DNA of 64,000 nucleotides from contig NZ_CANMQS010000005.1 in NCBI RefSeq assembly GCF_947500075.1, forward strand, positions 327,478 to 391,477, written 5' to 3'. Below are positions 17,052 to 25,203 of this stretch, one piece after another. The position numbers were made by a program, and so were the translations under genes. Origin of the DNA: an uncultured Sulfitobacter sp. (GTDB taxonomy: Bacteria > Pseudomonadota > Alphaproteobacteria > Rhodobacterales > Rhodobacteraceae). The notes beneath the pieces are model-generated. The model had not been told where the DNA came from, searched no databases, and saw only the letters and a list, made by a program, of their open reading frames with translations. Position 1 is the stretch's first letter. Each line of letters begins with the position of its first letter.

Positions 17052-18064
17052 CAGCTGTCAAATTTGATAACGTCTCCATTGTCTTCGGCGACAAACCCGC
17101 CAAGGCGCTGCCGCTGATGGATGAGGGGCAGAGCCGCTCTGAAATCGAATCCGAGACCGGGCAGGTGCTGGGCGTGCACAATTGCTCGCTTGAAGTGGAG
17201 ACGGGGGAGATCCTTGTGCTGATGGGCCTCTCGGGCTCGGGCAAATCCACGCTTTTGCGCGCGGTCAACGGGTTGAACCCGGTGGTGCGCGGGGCGGTCA
17301 CGGTGAACGATGGTAGCTGGTCCGCCACCACGCCGGGCTGTTCCGCCGCGTCCCTGCGCCAGATCCGGCGCGAATGTGTGTCGATGGTGTTTCAGCAGTT
17401 CGGCCTGCTGCCCTGGCGCACGGTGCGCGACAACGTCGCGATGGCGCTGGAATTTGCCAATATTCCCAAAGCGCAAAGGTTAACGCGGGCGGATAAACAG
17501 CTGGCATTGGTCGGCCTGTCCGATTGGGCGGACCGTAAGGTGGGCGAGCTTTCAGGCGGCATGCAGCAGCGGGTGGGGCTGGCACGGGCCTTTGTGACCG
17601 AGGCGCCGATCCTGTTGATGGATGAGCCGTTCTCCGCCCTTGATCCGCTCATACGCTCGCGGCTTCAGGACGAACTGCTGGACCTGCAACGCGATCTGAA
17701 ACGCACGATCATTTTCGTGAGTCACGATCTGGACGAGGCGTTCAAACTGGGCGGGCGGATCGCCATCATGGAAGGCGGGCGGATTGTGCAACTGGGCACG
17801 CCGCGCGAAATCTTCTCCAACCCGGCATCTGACTATGTGGCTGATTTTGTGGCGAATATGAACCCGCTGGGAGTGCTGACGGCGCGCGATGTGATGATGC
17901 CGCAGGACAAATATGCGACCGACGGATCGGTGGCGGTGGAAACCCCTGTGGCGGAGATCATTGAGCGGTTGAGCGATGAGGTGGCATCGCTGGAAGTGGT
18001 GGAGGATGGGGCGGCTGTCGGGACGATCACCGCGCAGTCGATTGTGGATCGCCTGAAGGTCTGA
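17045..18064 (+). CDS. choV: Choline ABC transporter ATP-binding protein ChoV
   Basis: This 339-aa ATPase has Walker A MGLSGSGKST, signature ELSGGMQQRVGLARAF and Walker B ILLMDEPFSALDPLIR. The N-terminal extension before the Walker A motif (about 60 residues) and the C-terminal regulatory region after residue 270 (FVANMNPLGVLTARDVMM) fit the ChoV/ProV-type quaternary-amine ATPases. Its start lies in the second copy of the 17-bp repeat. It ends the cho operon, followed by a terminator-like hairpin. Confidence 0.92.
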   Translation: MSTAVKFDNVSIVFGDKPAKALPLMDEGQSRSEIESETGQVLGVHNCSLEVETGEILVLMGLSGSGKSTLLRAVNGLNPVVRGAVTVNDGSWSATTPGCSAASLRQIRRECVSMVFQQFGLLPWRTVRDNVAMALEFANIPKAQRLTRADKQLALVGLSDWADRKVGELSGGMQQRVGLARAFVTEAPILLMDEPFSALDPLIRSRLQDELLDLQRDLKRTIIFVSHDLDEAFKLGGRIAIMEGGRIVQLGTPREIFSNPASDYVADFVANMNPLGVLTARDVMMPQDKYATDGSVAVETPVAEIIERLSDEVASLEVVEDGAAVGTITAQSIVDRLKV

Positions 18065-18070
18065 CGTTGC

Positions 18071-18096
18071 TCTCTGCGGCCTGGGTGGTGCAGAGA
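18071..18096 (+). terminator. Probable terminator after choV
   Basis: Inverted repeat TCTCTGC (18071-18077) and GCAGAGA (18090-18096) followed by TTTT, 7 bases after the choV stop. A further inverted repeat, CGCCAT/ATGGCG, lies at 18153-18171. Confidence 0.6.
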
Positions 18097-18197
18097 TTTT
18101 AGCCCTCCGGGGGGGTATTTTTAACCATTTGGAAGGGGCGGTGAGGGCAATGCGCCATGGTTAAGATGGCGTAAATCTTGACGGTGAGATGTGACTC

Positions 18198-18213
18198 TGT
18201 CCCCGCGGGGACA
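18198..18213. terminator. 16-bp perfect palindrome downstream of the DUF2848 gene
   Basis: TGTCCCCGCGGGGACA is a perfect palindrome 18 bp past the stop of the minus-strand DUF2848 gene. It lacks a loop and a T-run, so either a transcription end or a protein site is possible. Confidence 0.3.
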
Positions 18214-18231
18214 AGGTTAATGGCGGCCGTT

Positions 18232-18885
18232 TCAGGTGATCAGGGGCAGGCGCGTGGCGGCATAGGACAGGGTGATTTCCCGGTCCATCTTCGCATCATA
18301 GAGCCGCGCGCGGAACTGGGCGGAGGGGCGCACGCCGCCGATGGCGGGCAGGGTGCCGCACATCATCGCGGTGCCGTCTTTCATGCCTGCGGCTTCAATC
18401 AGTTTCTCCAGCGGGCGGATCTTGGCCAGCGCGCCTTTCTGGTAGGTCACCCATGCGCCGTTCTCGAATATCTCCGAGCTGAGCACCAGATCGTCCAGCC
18501 GGTCCGCGACGCTGGACCAGGACCACAGCTGCGTCCCCACGGGTTTGGGGCACATCTGCTTGGAGGCGGCAACGGAGGTCTTTTCAAACTCCCGATCGGT
18601 GTGGTCCGAGCCGAGGCCGAGCCAGAGTTTGCCCTGCGCCTGCACGACCAGCGGTTCAGCTTCGCCGGAACTGCCATTGCCCAGCACTTCGATCCGGTCG
18701 GATTGGGTGAGAAGGCTGGCCCCGTTTCGGTAGTAAAGCGGTGTCTTTGAGGGGGCGGGAATGCCAAGTGCGACCAGTTCGTTGATGTGATGCTGCACGG
18801 CAGCCGCATCCCGCCCGGTCCAGCCTGCGATGATCAGGTTGGTGATGGGCGCGTCCAGAGGGCCGGTGTCGGTGTCGAAGTGCAT
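18232..18885 (-). CDS. DUF2848 family protein
   Basis: This 217-aa protein looks like DUF2848. Visible features are NLIIAGWTGRDAAAVQHHI near the N-terminus, LWLGLGSDHTDREFEKTSV in the middle and MMCGTLPAIGGVRPS near the end. The family has no assigned reaction; the fold is thought to be related to fumarylacetoacetate-hydrolase-like enzymes (inference from memory). It is divergent from the LysR gene, with a palindromic site between them, so the LysR protein probably controls both directions. It has no signal peptide. Confidence 0.75.
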   Translation of the reverse strand: MHFDTDTGPLDAPITNLIIAGWTGRDAAAVQHHINELVALGIPAPSKTPLYYRNGASLLTQSDRIEVLGNGSSGEAEPLVVQAQGKLWLGLGSDHTDREFEKTSVAASKQMCPKPVGTQLWSWSSVADRLDDLVLSSEIFENGAWVTYQKGALAKIRPLEKLIEAAGMKDGTAMMCGTLPAIGGVRPSAQFRARLYDAKMDREITLSYAATRLPLIT

Positions 18886-18911
18886 CTGTATTCCTTGAAG
18901 ACTGGCAATGC

Positions 18912-18928
18912 CTTACCAAAGCGGTAAG
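18912..18928. promoter_or_regulatory. Candidate LysR operator between DUF2848 gene and LysR gene
   Basis: CTTACC-N5-GGTAAG is a perfect dyad in the short divergent gap. The inner part reads as a T-N11-A type LysR site. It is 26 bp from the DUF2848 start and 21 bp from the LysR start. Confidence 0.55.
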
Positions 18929-18949
18929 CTGGGCGGATTGCAAGAAGGG

Positions 18950-19843
18950 ATGGGATGCCACGTGACGCTGGATCAGATCAAGACGTTCTTCTGGGTGGCC
19001 AAGCTGGGGGGCTTTCGGCGCGCGGCGGGGCAGTTGAACCTGTCGCAGCCTGCGGTGTCAAACCGGGTGGCGACATTGGAGGACACCTTGCGGGTGAGCC
19101 TGTTTGAGCGGGGAGACAAGGCGCTGACCCTGACCCGCGAGGGCATGCGTCTGATGGCCTATGCCGAGCAGATGTTGTTTGTGCAGGAGGAGATCCGGCG
19201 GCGGGTCAGCAATACCGCGGAGATGGAGGGGCTGTTTCGCATTGGCGCCTCGGAGACGGTGGCGCAAAGCTGGTTGCCGGAGTTCTTGCGGGTGTTCTCG
19301 GCCGCCTATCCGCGGATTGATGTGGATCTGACCGTCGATATCTCCTGTGATCTGCGGGAGGGGCTGGTGGGGCGGCAGTTGGATGTGGCGTTCCTGATGG
19401 GGCCGGTGTCGGATTTTACCATCGGCAATGTGGCGCTGCCGCAGTTTCCGCTGACCTGGTACAAAGCAGCGGGTGTGGGGGAGGTGGATCTGGGCCGGGT
19501 GCCGGTGATTTCCTTTTCGGCCAATACGCGGCCTTACCGGGAGTTGATGGCAGCCCTGCGCCGCCGGTTGGGGCCGGGGGTGCGGATGTTTTCGTCAGCC
19601 TCTTTGTCGGCGTCGCTCAGGATGATTGCGGCGGGGGTGGCCGTGGGGCCCTATCCGCGCGCGCTGGCCGGGCCTTTGATTGCGGCGGGGCAGATTGAGG
19701 CCTTTGATCCGGGGCTGACGCCCAATCCACTGGAGTTTACCGCCTCCTATCTGGCGGAGCCCTATGATGCCTTGTCAGAACAGGCCGCCCAGATGGCGCG
19801 GGACGTGGCGCTGGAATGGGACGCGGCACAGGGCGAGCGATAG
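18950..19843 (+). CDS. LysR-family transcriptional regulator
   Basis: This ~297-aa regulator has the N-terminal winged helix-turn-helix TLDQIKTFFWVAKLGGFRRA followed by LNLSQPAVSNRVATLE, and a LysR effector-binding domain from about residue 90. I list the ATG at 18950; a GTG at 18962 immediately before TLDQI is a real alternative. It lies between the divergent DUF2848 gene and the YcsI-like/TRAP genes downstream, so it is the likely regulator of this small region. The inducer is unknown. Confidence 0.9.
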   Translation: MGCHVTLDQIKTFFWVAKLGGFRRAAGQLNLSQPAVSNRVATLEDTLRVSLFERGDKALTLTREGMRLMAYAEQMLFVQEEIRRRVSNTAEMEGLFRIGASETVAQSWLPEFLRVFSAAYPRIDVDLTVDISCDLREGLVGRQLDVAFLMGPVSDFTIGNVALPQFPLTWYKAAGVGEVDLGRVPVISFSANTRPYRELMAALRRRLGPGVRMFSSASLSASLRMIAAGVAVGPYPRALAGPLIAAGQIEAFDPGLTPNPLEFTASYLAEPYDALSEQAAQMARDVALEWDAAQGER

Positions 19844-19933
19844 CCTATGGTTATCGCTTGTGATCGGAAATAATAATTTGAACTGTGGTGGCCTCCGTGT
19901 GACCTTTGCCGCAAAGGGGAAGGCTGCGCGTCA

Positions 19934-20779
19934 ATGCTGGATCATGAGACACCATATGCGACCCTGCGGGAGGTGAGCGCAGCCGAGGTGCGGGCGGAGA
20001 TACGCGCGGGCCGGTACAGGCGGCATACGGCGGGGCTCGCGCCGGGGAAGTTGCAGTGCAATCTGGCGATTGTGCCCGAAGAGGTGGCGCTGGACTTCAT
20101 GCGGTTTTGTCAGCGCAACCCCAAACCCTGTCCGGTGGTCGGCGTGGGCGATACGGGCGATCCGATCCTGCGCACGCTGGGCTCCAACATCGACATTCGC
20201 ACCGACGTGCCGCAGTACCGGGTCTACAGGCAGGGCAATCTGGCGGCAGAAGTCAGTGATATCAAGGACCTGTGGCGCGATGATCTGGTGACAGTCGCCC
20301 TGGGCTGTTCGTTCACCTTTGAAAATGCCTTGATCGAGGCAGGGATTCCCGTGCGCCACATTGATGAGGACAAGACGGTGCCGATGTATTCCTCCTCGCT
20401 TGAGCTCACGCCTGCGGGGCCGTTTGGCGGCACGATGGTGATCACCATGCGGCCCATTCACAAGTCGCGGGTGTCAGATGCCGTGCGCATCTCTGCGGCG
20501 TTTCCGCAAGCGCATGGCGCGCCCGTGGCGATTGGCGATCCGGGCGAAGTGGGGATTGCGGATTTGAACCAGCCTGACTGGGGCGAGCCTGTGGAGGTGC
20601 GCGACGACGAAGTGCCCGTCTTCTGGGCCTGCGGGGTGACCCCTCAGAATGTCTTGTTGCAGGCGCAATTGCCGCTGTGCATCACTCATAAACCCGGCTG
20701 TATGCTGATCGCGGATGCCGGGGAAAGGGCGGACACCAACGTGCTGTCCCGCTATCCAACTCAAGATAAAACCAACTAG
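19934..20779 (+). CDS. YcsI/DUF1445 family protein (putative hydro-lyase or D-glutamate cyclase)
   Basis: This 281-aa protein belongs to the DUF1445 family that includes Bacillus YcsI and the catalytic part of vertebrate D-glutamate cyclase. Visible conserved segments are GLAPGKLQCNLAIVPEEVAL, DLVTVALGCSFTFENAL, VPMYSSSLELTPAGPFGGTM (part) and WACGVTPQNVLLQAQLP ending in ITHKPGCMLIAD. It is followed after 12 bp by the TRAP binding-protein gene, so uptake and conversion of one substrate is likely. D-glutamate cyclase makes 5-oxo-D-proline, and a 5-oxoprolinase-type operon lies 6 kb downstream. Confidence 0.82.
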   Translation: MLDHETPYATLREVSAAEVRAEIRAGRYRRHTAGLAPGKLQCNLAIVPEEVALDFMRFCQRNPKPCPVVGVGDTGDPILRTLGSNIDIRTDVPQYRVYRQGNLAAEVSDIKDLWRDDLVTVALGCSFTFENALIEAGIPVRHIDEDKTVPMYSSSLELTPAGPFGGTMVITMRPIHKSRVSDAVRISAAFPQAHGAPVAIGDPGEVGIADLNQPDWGEPVEVRDDEVPVFWACGVTPQNVLLQAQLPLCITHKPGCMLIADAGERADTNVLSRYPTQDKTN

Positions 20780-20791
20780 GAGAGTATCAAA

Positions 20792-21817
20792 ATGCGTAAC
20801 CTTATCATAGCTTTGGGCGTCACGACCGCGATGGTCGCACCGGCGGCGGCGGAAAATCTGTCGGTGGTGGGATCATGGTCCGGCCTGCCGTTGCACAAGC
20901 AGTACGAAGCGCCCTTCTGGAGCGAGACGCTGCCGGGCAAGGCGGATGTGACGGTGGAATTGACCACGCACAACCAGATGGGTCTGGGGCTGGGCGATAT
21001 CTATCCGCTGCTGGGGCAGGGGGTTTATGACGTGGCGATGACGGTGGCGGATTATGCCGTGTCTGATGCACCCGAACTGGAAGGGCTGGACGTGCCAATG
21101 ATGGCGGCCACAGCCGATGAGGCGCGCGTGATGGTCGATGCGGCGCGGGGCATGGTGGATGACATCTACGCCAACCGTTTCAACGCCAAGGTGCTGGCGA
21201 TTGCGCCCTATCCGCCGCAGGTCGTGTTTTGCAATGCGGAGATTGCGGGGCTGGATGATCTGAAAGGTCTGAAGGTGCGTGCGTCGGGTCGGATGACGGC
21301 GAAATTCCTTGAGGCCCTGGGCGCGGAAGGGATCAACGTGTCCTTCTCCGAAGTGCCGGGCGCGCTTCAGAAGGGTGTTGTGGATTGTGCTGTGACCGGG
21401 GCTGGTTCGGGATACTCGGCGGGTTGGTGGGAAGTGTCCACGCACCTGCTGCCGATCCCGCTGGGTGGTTGGGACCATGTGGTGACAGCGATGAACATGG
21501 ACAAGTGGAACGGTCTGGACGGGGGCACGCAGGAGGCGATCATGGCTTCCATTAAGGCGGATTTTGAGGATCCGGCCTGGGCTTCGGCGCAGGGTGCGTT
21601 GGTCAATGACATCGCGTGTTTGACAGGCAACGGGGAGTGCCCAGCGGGTGACGCGCGGGGCATGACATTGGTCGAAGCCTCCGAGACTGACATCGCGCGT
21701 GCCAGCGAAATCCTGAAAGCCGAAGTGCTGCCCGAATGGGCGGAGCGCGCAGGCCCCGAATGGACTGCCCGGTGGAACGACACGGTCGGCAAAGCCGTGG
21801 GTGTGACCATCGAGTAA
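20792..21817 (+). CDS. TRAP transporter substrate-binding protein (DctP-type)
   Basis: This 341-aa protein has a signal peptide (MRNLIIALGVTTAMVAPAAA, cut before ENL) and the DctP pattern, including LKGLKVRASGRMTAKFLEAL and FSEVPGALQKGVVDCAVTG. A cysteine pair in the C-terminal part (IACLTGNGECPAG) could form a disulphide. It follows the YcsI-like gene by 12 bp and precedes the DctQ and DctM genes. The ligand is unknown; the neighbour suggests an amino-acid-like carboxylate. Confidence 0.88.
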   Translation: MRNLIIALGVTTAMVAPAAAENLSVVGSWSGLPLHKQYEAPFWSETLPGKADVTVELTTHNQMGLGLGDIYPLLGQGVYDVAMTVADYAVSDAPELEGLDVPMMAATADEARVMVDAARGMVDDIYANRFNAKVLAIAPYPPQVVFCNAEIAGLDDLKGLKVRASGRMTAKFLEALGAEGINVSFSEVPGALQKGVVDCAVTGAGSGYSAGWWEVSTHLLPIPLGGWDHVVTAMNMDKWNGLDGGTQEAIMASIKADFEDPAWASAQGALVNDIACLTGNGECPAGDARGMTLVEASETDIARASEILKAEVLPEWAERAGPEWTARWNDTVGKAVGVTIE

Positions 21818-21824
21818 TCTCCCT

Positions 21825-21857
21825 GCGGGGCGCGGTCGGTGTTGGGCCGCGCCCTGC
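21825..21857 (+). terminator. Hairpin after the TRAP binding-protein gene
   Basis: GCGGGGCGCGG (21825-21835) pairs with CCGCGCCCTGC (21847-21857) with one wobble, followed by a T-rich stretch (GTTTTC). It probably gives partial termination so that the binding protein exceeds the membrane subunits. Confidence 0.6.
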
Positions 21858-21881
21858 GTTTTCTTGTGAAGGACGTTTGCC

Positions 21882-22430
21882 ATGGCCGAGCGCTTGATTG
21901 ACCTGTTGCGGCGCATCAACCGGGGCGTTGCCTATCTGGTGGGGGTGCTGCTGTTTGCCTGTGCGGGTTTTGTGCTGGCCGACATCGTGCTGCGGCAGAT
22001 GGGGTCCAGCTTTGGCGGCACGGATGAGATTTCCGGCTATGTCATGGCGATCGCCACGTCCTGGGGCATGGCGTACACGATGCTGGAGCTGGGCCATGTG
22101 CGGATAGATCTGGTGCGGCGGCGGCCGGGGCCGCGCGGGCGGGCGTTGTTCGATCTGGGGGCGCTGGTGGTGACCTCCGGGGTGATTGTGTTGATTGCGG
22201 TGAAATGCTGGCCGGTGCTGGCGCGGTCGATCAAGAACGGCTCGACCGCGAATACGCCGTTGGAGACGCCGTTGGTCTTGGTCCAATGGCCGTGGTTTCT
22301 GGGATGGGTGTGGTTTGCGGTGATGGCGTGTTTGCTGTCGCTGGCGGCGTTGAGCCTGATCCTGAAGGGGCAATTTGACAGGTCGGAACAGGCGATTGGC
22401 GCCTTTGGCGAGCAGGATTCAGCAATATGA
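21882..22430 (+). CDS. TRAP transporter small permease (DctQ-type)
   Basis: This 182-aa membrane protein has four hydrophobic segments (around residues 15-35, 50-65, 88-108 and 130-160) typical of DctQ, with GTDEISGYVMAIATSWGMAY in the second. It overlaps the large permease by 4 bp (ATGA). It forms the membrane complex with DctM and is served by the binding protein upstream. Confidence 0.88.
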   Translation: MAERLIDLLRRINRGVAYLVGVLLFACAGFVLADIVLRQMGSSFGGTDEISGYVMAIATSWGMAYTMLELGHVRIDLVRRRPGPRGRALFDLGALVVTSGVIVLIAVKCWPVLARSIKNGSTANTPLETPLVLVQWPWFLGWVWFAVMACLLSLAALSLILKGQFDRSEQAIGAFGEQDSAI

Positions 22431-23710
22431 TTACCTATGTAGCCATTGGCCTGTTGGGTCTGTTGAGCCTGTCGATCCCGGTGGGGATTGTGTTGTTCCT
22501 GCTTGGCATCGGGATTGACCAGTTTTTCAGCTCGTTTCCTTTGTTGAAGGGGTTGGGGAACATGGTCTGGTCGTCGTCCAATTCGGCGACGCTGGTGGCG
22601 ATCCCGTTCTTTGTGTTGCTGGGTGAGATACTGGTGCGCAGCGGCGTGGCCGCGCGGACCTATTCGGCGTTGGACAAATGGGTGTCGTGGCTGCCCGGTG
22701 GATTGGTACATGCCAATGTGGCAACCGCGACGATGTTTTCGGCGACCTCGGGTTCGTCTGTGGCGACGGCGGCGACCGTGGCCACGGTTGCGATGCCACA
22801 GGCGGAGCGGTTGGGGTATGATCCGAAGCTGTTTTCCGGCGCAATTGCCGCTGGTGGCACCTTGGGGATCATGATCCCGCCGTCGATCAACCTGATCGTC
22901 TATGGCTTCCTCACGCAGTCTTCCATTCCGCAGTTGTTTCTGGCCGGGTTGATACCGGGGCTGGGGTTGGCGCTCGCCTTCATCATCATGACGGCGCTCA
23001 TCTGCATGGTGCGGCCGTCACTGGGGGGCGAACGGCGGGTGTTTCCGTTGAAGGAGATGGTCGGGGCCTTGGCGCATTTGTTGCCGATCATTCTGCTGTT
23101 CACGGTCATCATCGGCTCGATCTACAACGGCTGGGCCACCCCGACGGAAGCTGCCGCCGTGGGCGTTGGTGGCGCGCTGGTGATTGCGATGTTCTTTGGC
23201 GGTGTGTCGGTGTCGATGCTGGGGGAGAGTATTCTGGGCACGGTGAAGGTCACGTCGATGATCATGCTGATCGTGATTGGCGCGTCGTTTCTGAATTTCA
23301 CGCTGGCCTCTGCCGGGTTGGGGCGTGAGTTGGATGCGTTTTTGACCGGGCTTGGGTTGTCGCCCTTGGGGATGATCATGGTGATTGTGCTGATCTACAT
23401 CGTGCTGGGGTTCTTTATTGAAACCCTGTCGCTGATGGTGGTCACGATCCCGATCATCGTGCCGATTGTGGTGGAGTTGGGATACGACCCGATCTGGTTC
23501 GGGATCCTGATGATTGTGCTGATCGAGATGGCCTTGATCACGCCGCCGGTGGGGCTGAACCTCTATGTGGTGCAAGGGGCGCGGAAGTCGGGGCATCTGA
23601 ATGAGGTGATGCTGGGCTCGGTGCCGTATTGTCTGATGATGCTGGCGATGGCGATGGCGTTGATCGCGTTTCCGCAGATTGCTTTGTTTTTGCCGGAGTT
23701 TTTGCGGTAG
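22427..23710 (+). CDS. TRAP transporter large permease (DctM-type)
   Basis: This 427-aa integral membrane protein has about 12 hydrophobic segments. Family marks include FSATSGSSVATAATVATVAM, GTLGIMIPPSINLIVYGFLT and the late ALITPPVGLNLYVVQG. It is the ion-coupled transport subunit and the last gene of the YcsI-TRAP unit, with a 6-bp gap to a convergent small membrane protein gene. Confidence 0.92.
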   Translation: MITYVAIGLLGLLSLSIPVGIVLFLLGIGIDQFFSSFPLLKGLGNMVWSSSNSATLVAIPFFVLLGEILVRSGVAARTYSALDKWVSWLPGGLVHANVATATMFSATSGSSVATAATVATVAMPQAERLGYDPKLFSGAIAAGGTLGIMIPPSINLIVYGFLTQSSIPQLFLAGLIPGLGLALAFIIMTALICMVRPSLGGERRVFPLKEMVGALAHLLPIILLFTVIIGSIYNGWATPTEAAAVGVGGALVIAMFFGGVSVSMLGESILGTVKVTSMIMLIVIGASFLNFTLASAGLGRELDAFLTGLGLSPLGMIMVIVLIYIVLGFFIETLSLMVVTIPIIVPIVVELGYDPIWFGILMIVLIEMALITPPVGLNLYVVQGARKSGHLNEVMLGSVPYCLMMLAMAMALIAFPQIALFLPEFLR

Positions 23711-23716
23711 CGCGTC

Positions 23717-23947
23717 TTAGCTCCTGCTGTAGAATTCAAATGCCGTGGCAGCCAAGACCACGATAACAAATAGGAGGGAAATCAAACCCGCATACCAATT
23801 CGTGCGATCAGTGCCCTTCGCTTCTTCTTTGGTTAAAACGAAGAACCGTTCCAATCCACGTGGATCCTGATCTCCGCGACGTCTCATGCGGACAATCACA
23901 ATTGCTGCAGCGATGAAGATGGAAAGCAAATAAAGAACAAAAACCAT
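23717..23947 (-). CDS. Small two-helix membrane protein (76 aa)
   Basis: This 76-aa protein has two membrane segments, VLYLLSIFIAAAIVIV near the N-terminus and LISLLFVIVVLAATAFEF at the C-terminus, with a charged loop between them (RRRGDQDPRGLERFFVLTKE). I do not recognise a family. The ATG at 23947 gives a clean start with a membrane segment; no good ribosome site is seen. The stop is 6 bp from the TRAP DctM stop (convergent). Its role is unknown. Confidence 0.55.
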   Translation of the reverse strand: MVFVLYLLSIFIAAAIVIVRMRRRGDQDPRGLERFFVLTKEEAKGTDRTNWYAGLISLLFVIVVLAATAFEFYSRS

Positions 23948-23994
23948 GGGTGATTGTAGAGCTGGATTGACGCAGGTTGCAACTGAGCGTGGGT

Positions 23995-24069
23995 GTAGGG
24001 TGCGCATTTACTGCGCACCGCTGGTTTGTTTGGCTGGGGTGGGTGGTGCGCAGTAAATGCGCACCCTAC
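23995..24069. repeat. Perfect 25-bp inverted repeat (REP-like hairpin)
   Basis: The left arm (23995-24019) and right arm (24045-24069) are exact reverse complements over 25 bp, with a 25-bp G/T-rich spacer. Each arm also contains TGCGCA twice, so each could fold by itself. It starts 5 bp after the stop of the iron-binding-protein gene (minus strand) and lies upstream of the small membrane protein. It could end transcription, or be a dispersed repeat of the REP or mini-transposon kind. Confidence 0.85.
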
Positions 24070-24073
24070 GGGG

Positions 24074-25102
24074 TTACTTCCAGCCGACCTGGTTGAAGAT
24101 TTTCTGCGCCTCGGGGACGTTTTTCGCCACGACCGACAGATCCACGTCATCTGCCTTGAACGCACCCAGCTTCGCCACACTCTCGCTCAGGGCAGCCCCT
24201 TCAACGGCCGGAAACTCATCATTGCCTGCGGAGAAATACTGCTGCGCTTGGTCAGACGCCAGATACTCCAGAAACGCGATGGCATTCTCGCGGTTGGGGG
24301 CATTTGCGGCCACACCGCCACCGGAGAGGTTCATATGCGCGCCCTCGGCGTCCTGCGCGGGGAAGATCCAGCCGATGCTGTCGATCTCGGCGCTCAACCC
24401 GCTGACGTCTTTGCGCAAAGCCCGCGCGAAGTAGTAGGTGTTGGCGATGGAGATGTCGCATTGGCCGGATACGATGCCGCGCAGCTGGTCGGTGTCCCCG
24501 CCTTCGGGCTCACGCGCGAAGTTGTCGGCCACGCCTTGCGCCCATGCGGTTGCTGCTTCAACGCCGTGGTTTTCGATGACAGCGGCCAGCAGGGTCTGGC
24601 TGTAGACGTTGGAGGAGGAGCGGTGGCAGACCATGCCTTTGTACGCCGGATCCGCGAGGGAGACATAGTCCATCGGCGGGTTGGGCACGTCGGCCTTGTC
24701 ATAGAAGATGATCCGCGCGCGTTGGGAGAAGCCGAACCACTGGTTGTCGCTGTCTTGCAGGTTGGCGGGGATTTTCTCCTCCAGCACGGCGCTGTCGATG
24801 GATTGCAGCACACCGGCGTTCTTTGCGCGTTCCAGACGTGAGGTGTCGACGGTCAGCAGGATGTCAGCGGGGGAGTTCGCGCCTTCGGCCTGCATCCGCG
24901 CGATCAGCTCATCGGCTTTGCCTTCGATGCGGTTGATGGTGATGCCGGTGGCGTCGGTGAAGTCGGAATACAGGCGCTCATCGGTGTCGTAGTGGCGGGA
25001 GGAATAGAGGTTCAATTCGCCTTCGGCCATGGCCATGCCAGCCGCTGTCAGCGCGGTTGTGGCGGCCAGCGTGAAGGCGGTGATGCGGGGGGATTTTGTC
25101 AT
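24074..25102 (-). CDS. Iron(III) ABC transporter substrate-binding protein (FbpA/FutA-type)
   Basis: This 342-aa protein has a signal peptide ending AAGMAMA before EGELNLYSSRHYDTDE, the hallmark of ferric-ion binding proteins. Tyr residues in SIANTYYFARAL are those expected to bind iron. A GGAG site lies 8 bases before the ATG. No permease or ATPase gene is adjacent, so it must work with subunits encoded elsewhere. Downstream is the 25-bp inverted repeat, and upstream on the same strand is the LysR gene with a 101-bp gap. Confidence 0.9.
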   Translation of the reverse strand: MTKSPRITAFTLAATTALTAAGMAMAEGELNLYSSRHYDTDERLYSDFTDATGITINRIEGKADELIARMQAEGANSPADILLTVDTSRLERAKNAGVLQSIDSAVLEEKIPANLQDSDNQWFGFSQRARIIFYDKADVPNPPMDYVSLADPAYKGMVCHRSSSNVYSQTLLAAVIENHGVEAATAWAQGVADNFAREPEGGDTDQLRGIVSGQCDISIANTYYFARALRKDVSGLSAEIDSIGWIFPAQDAEGAHMNLSGGGVAANAPNRENAIAFLEYLASDQAQQYFSAGNDEFPAVEGAALSESVAKLGAFKADDVDLSVVAKNVPEAQKIFNQVGWK

Positions 25103-25128
25103 CGGACTCTCCGGAGGTTAATTCCTTA

Positions 25129-25189
25129 CTGATTAAGTCAGATAACAGATTTTCGAAACATGTCCACATCTCCGATTAAAATAGTCGGA
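25129..25189. promoter_or_regulatory. Two dyads upstream of the iron-binding-protein gene
   Basis: CTGA-N5-TCAG (25129-25141) and TCCGA-N9-TCGGA (25171-25189) lie in the A/T-rich gap between the LysR stop and the iron-binding-protein start. The first may be an operator for an iron regulator. The second could be an operator or part of a terminator for the LysR gene. Neither matched a box I could name with confidence. Confidence 0.35.
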
Positions 25190-25203
25190 AATTTTCTGTC
25201 GGC

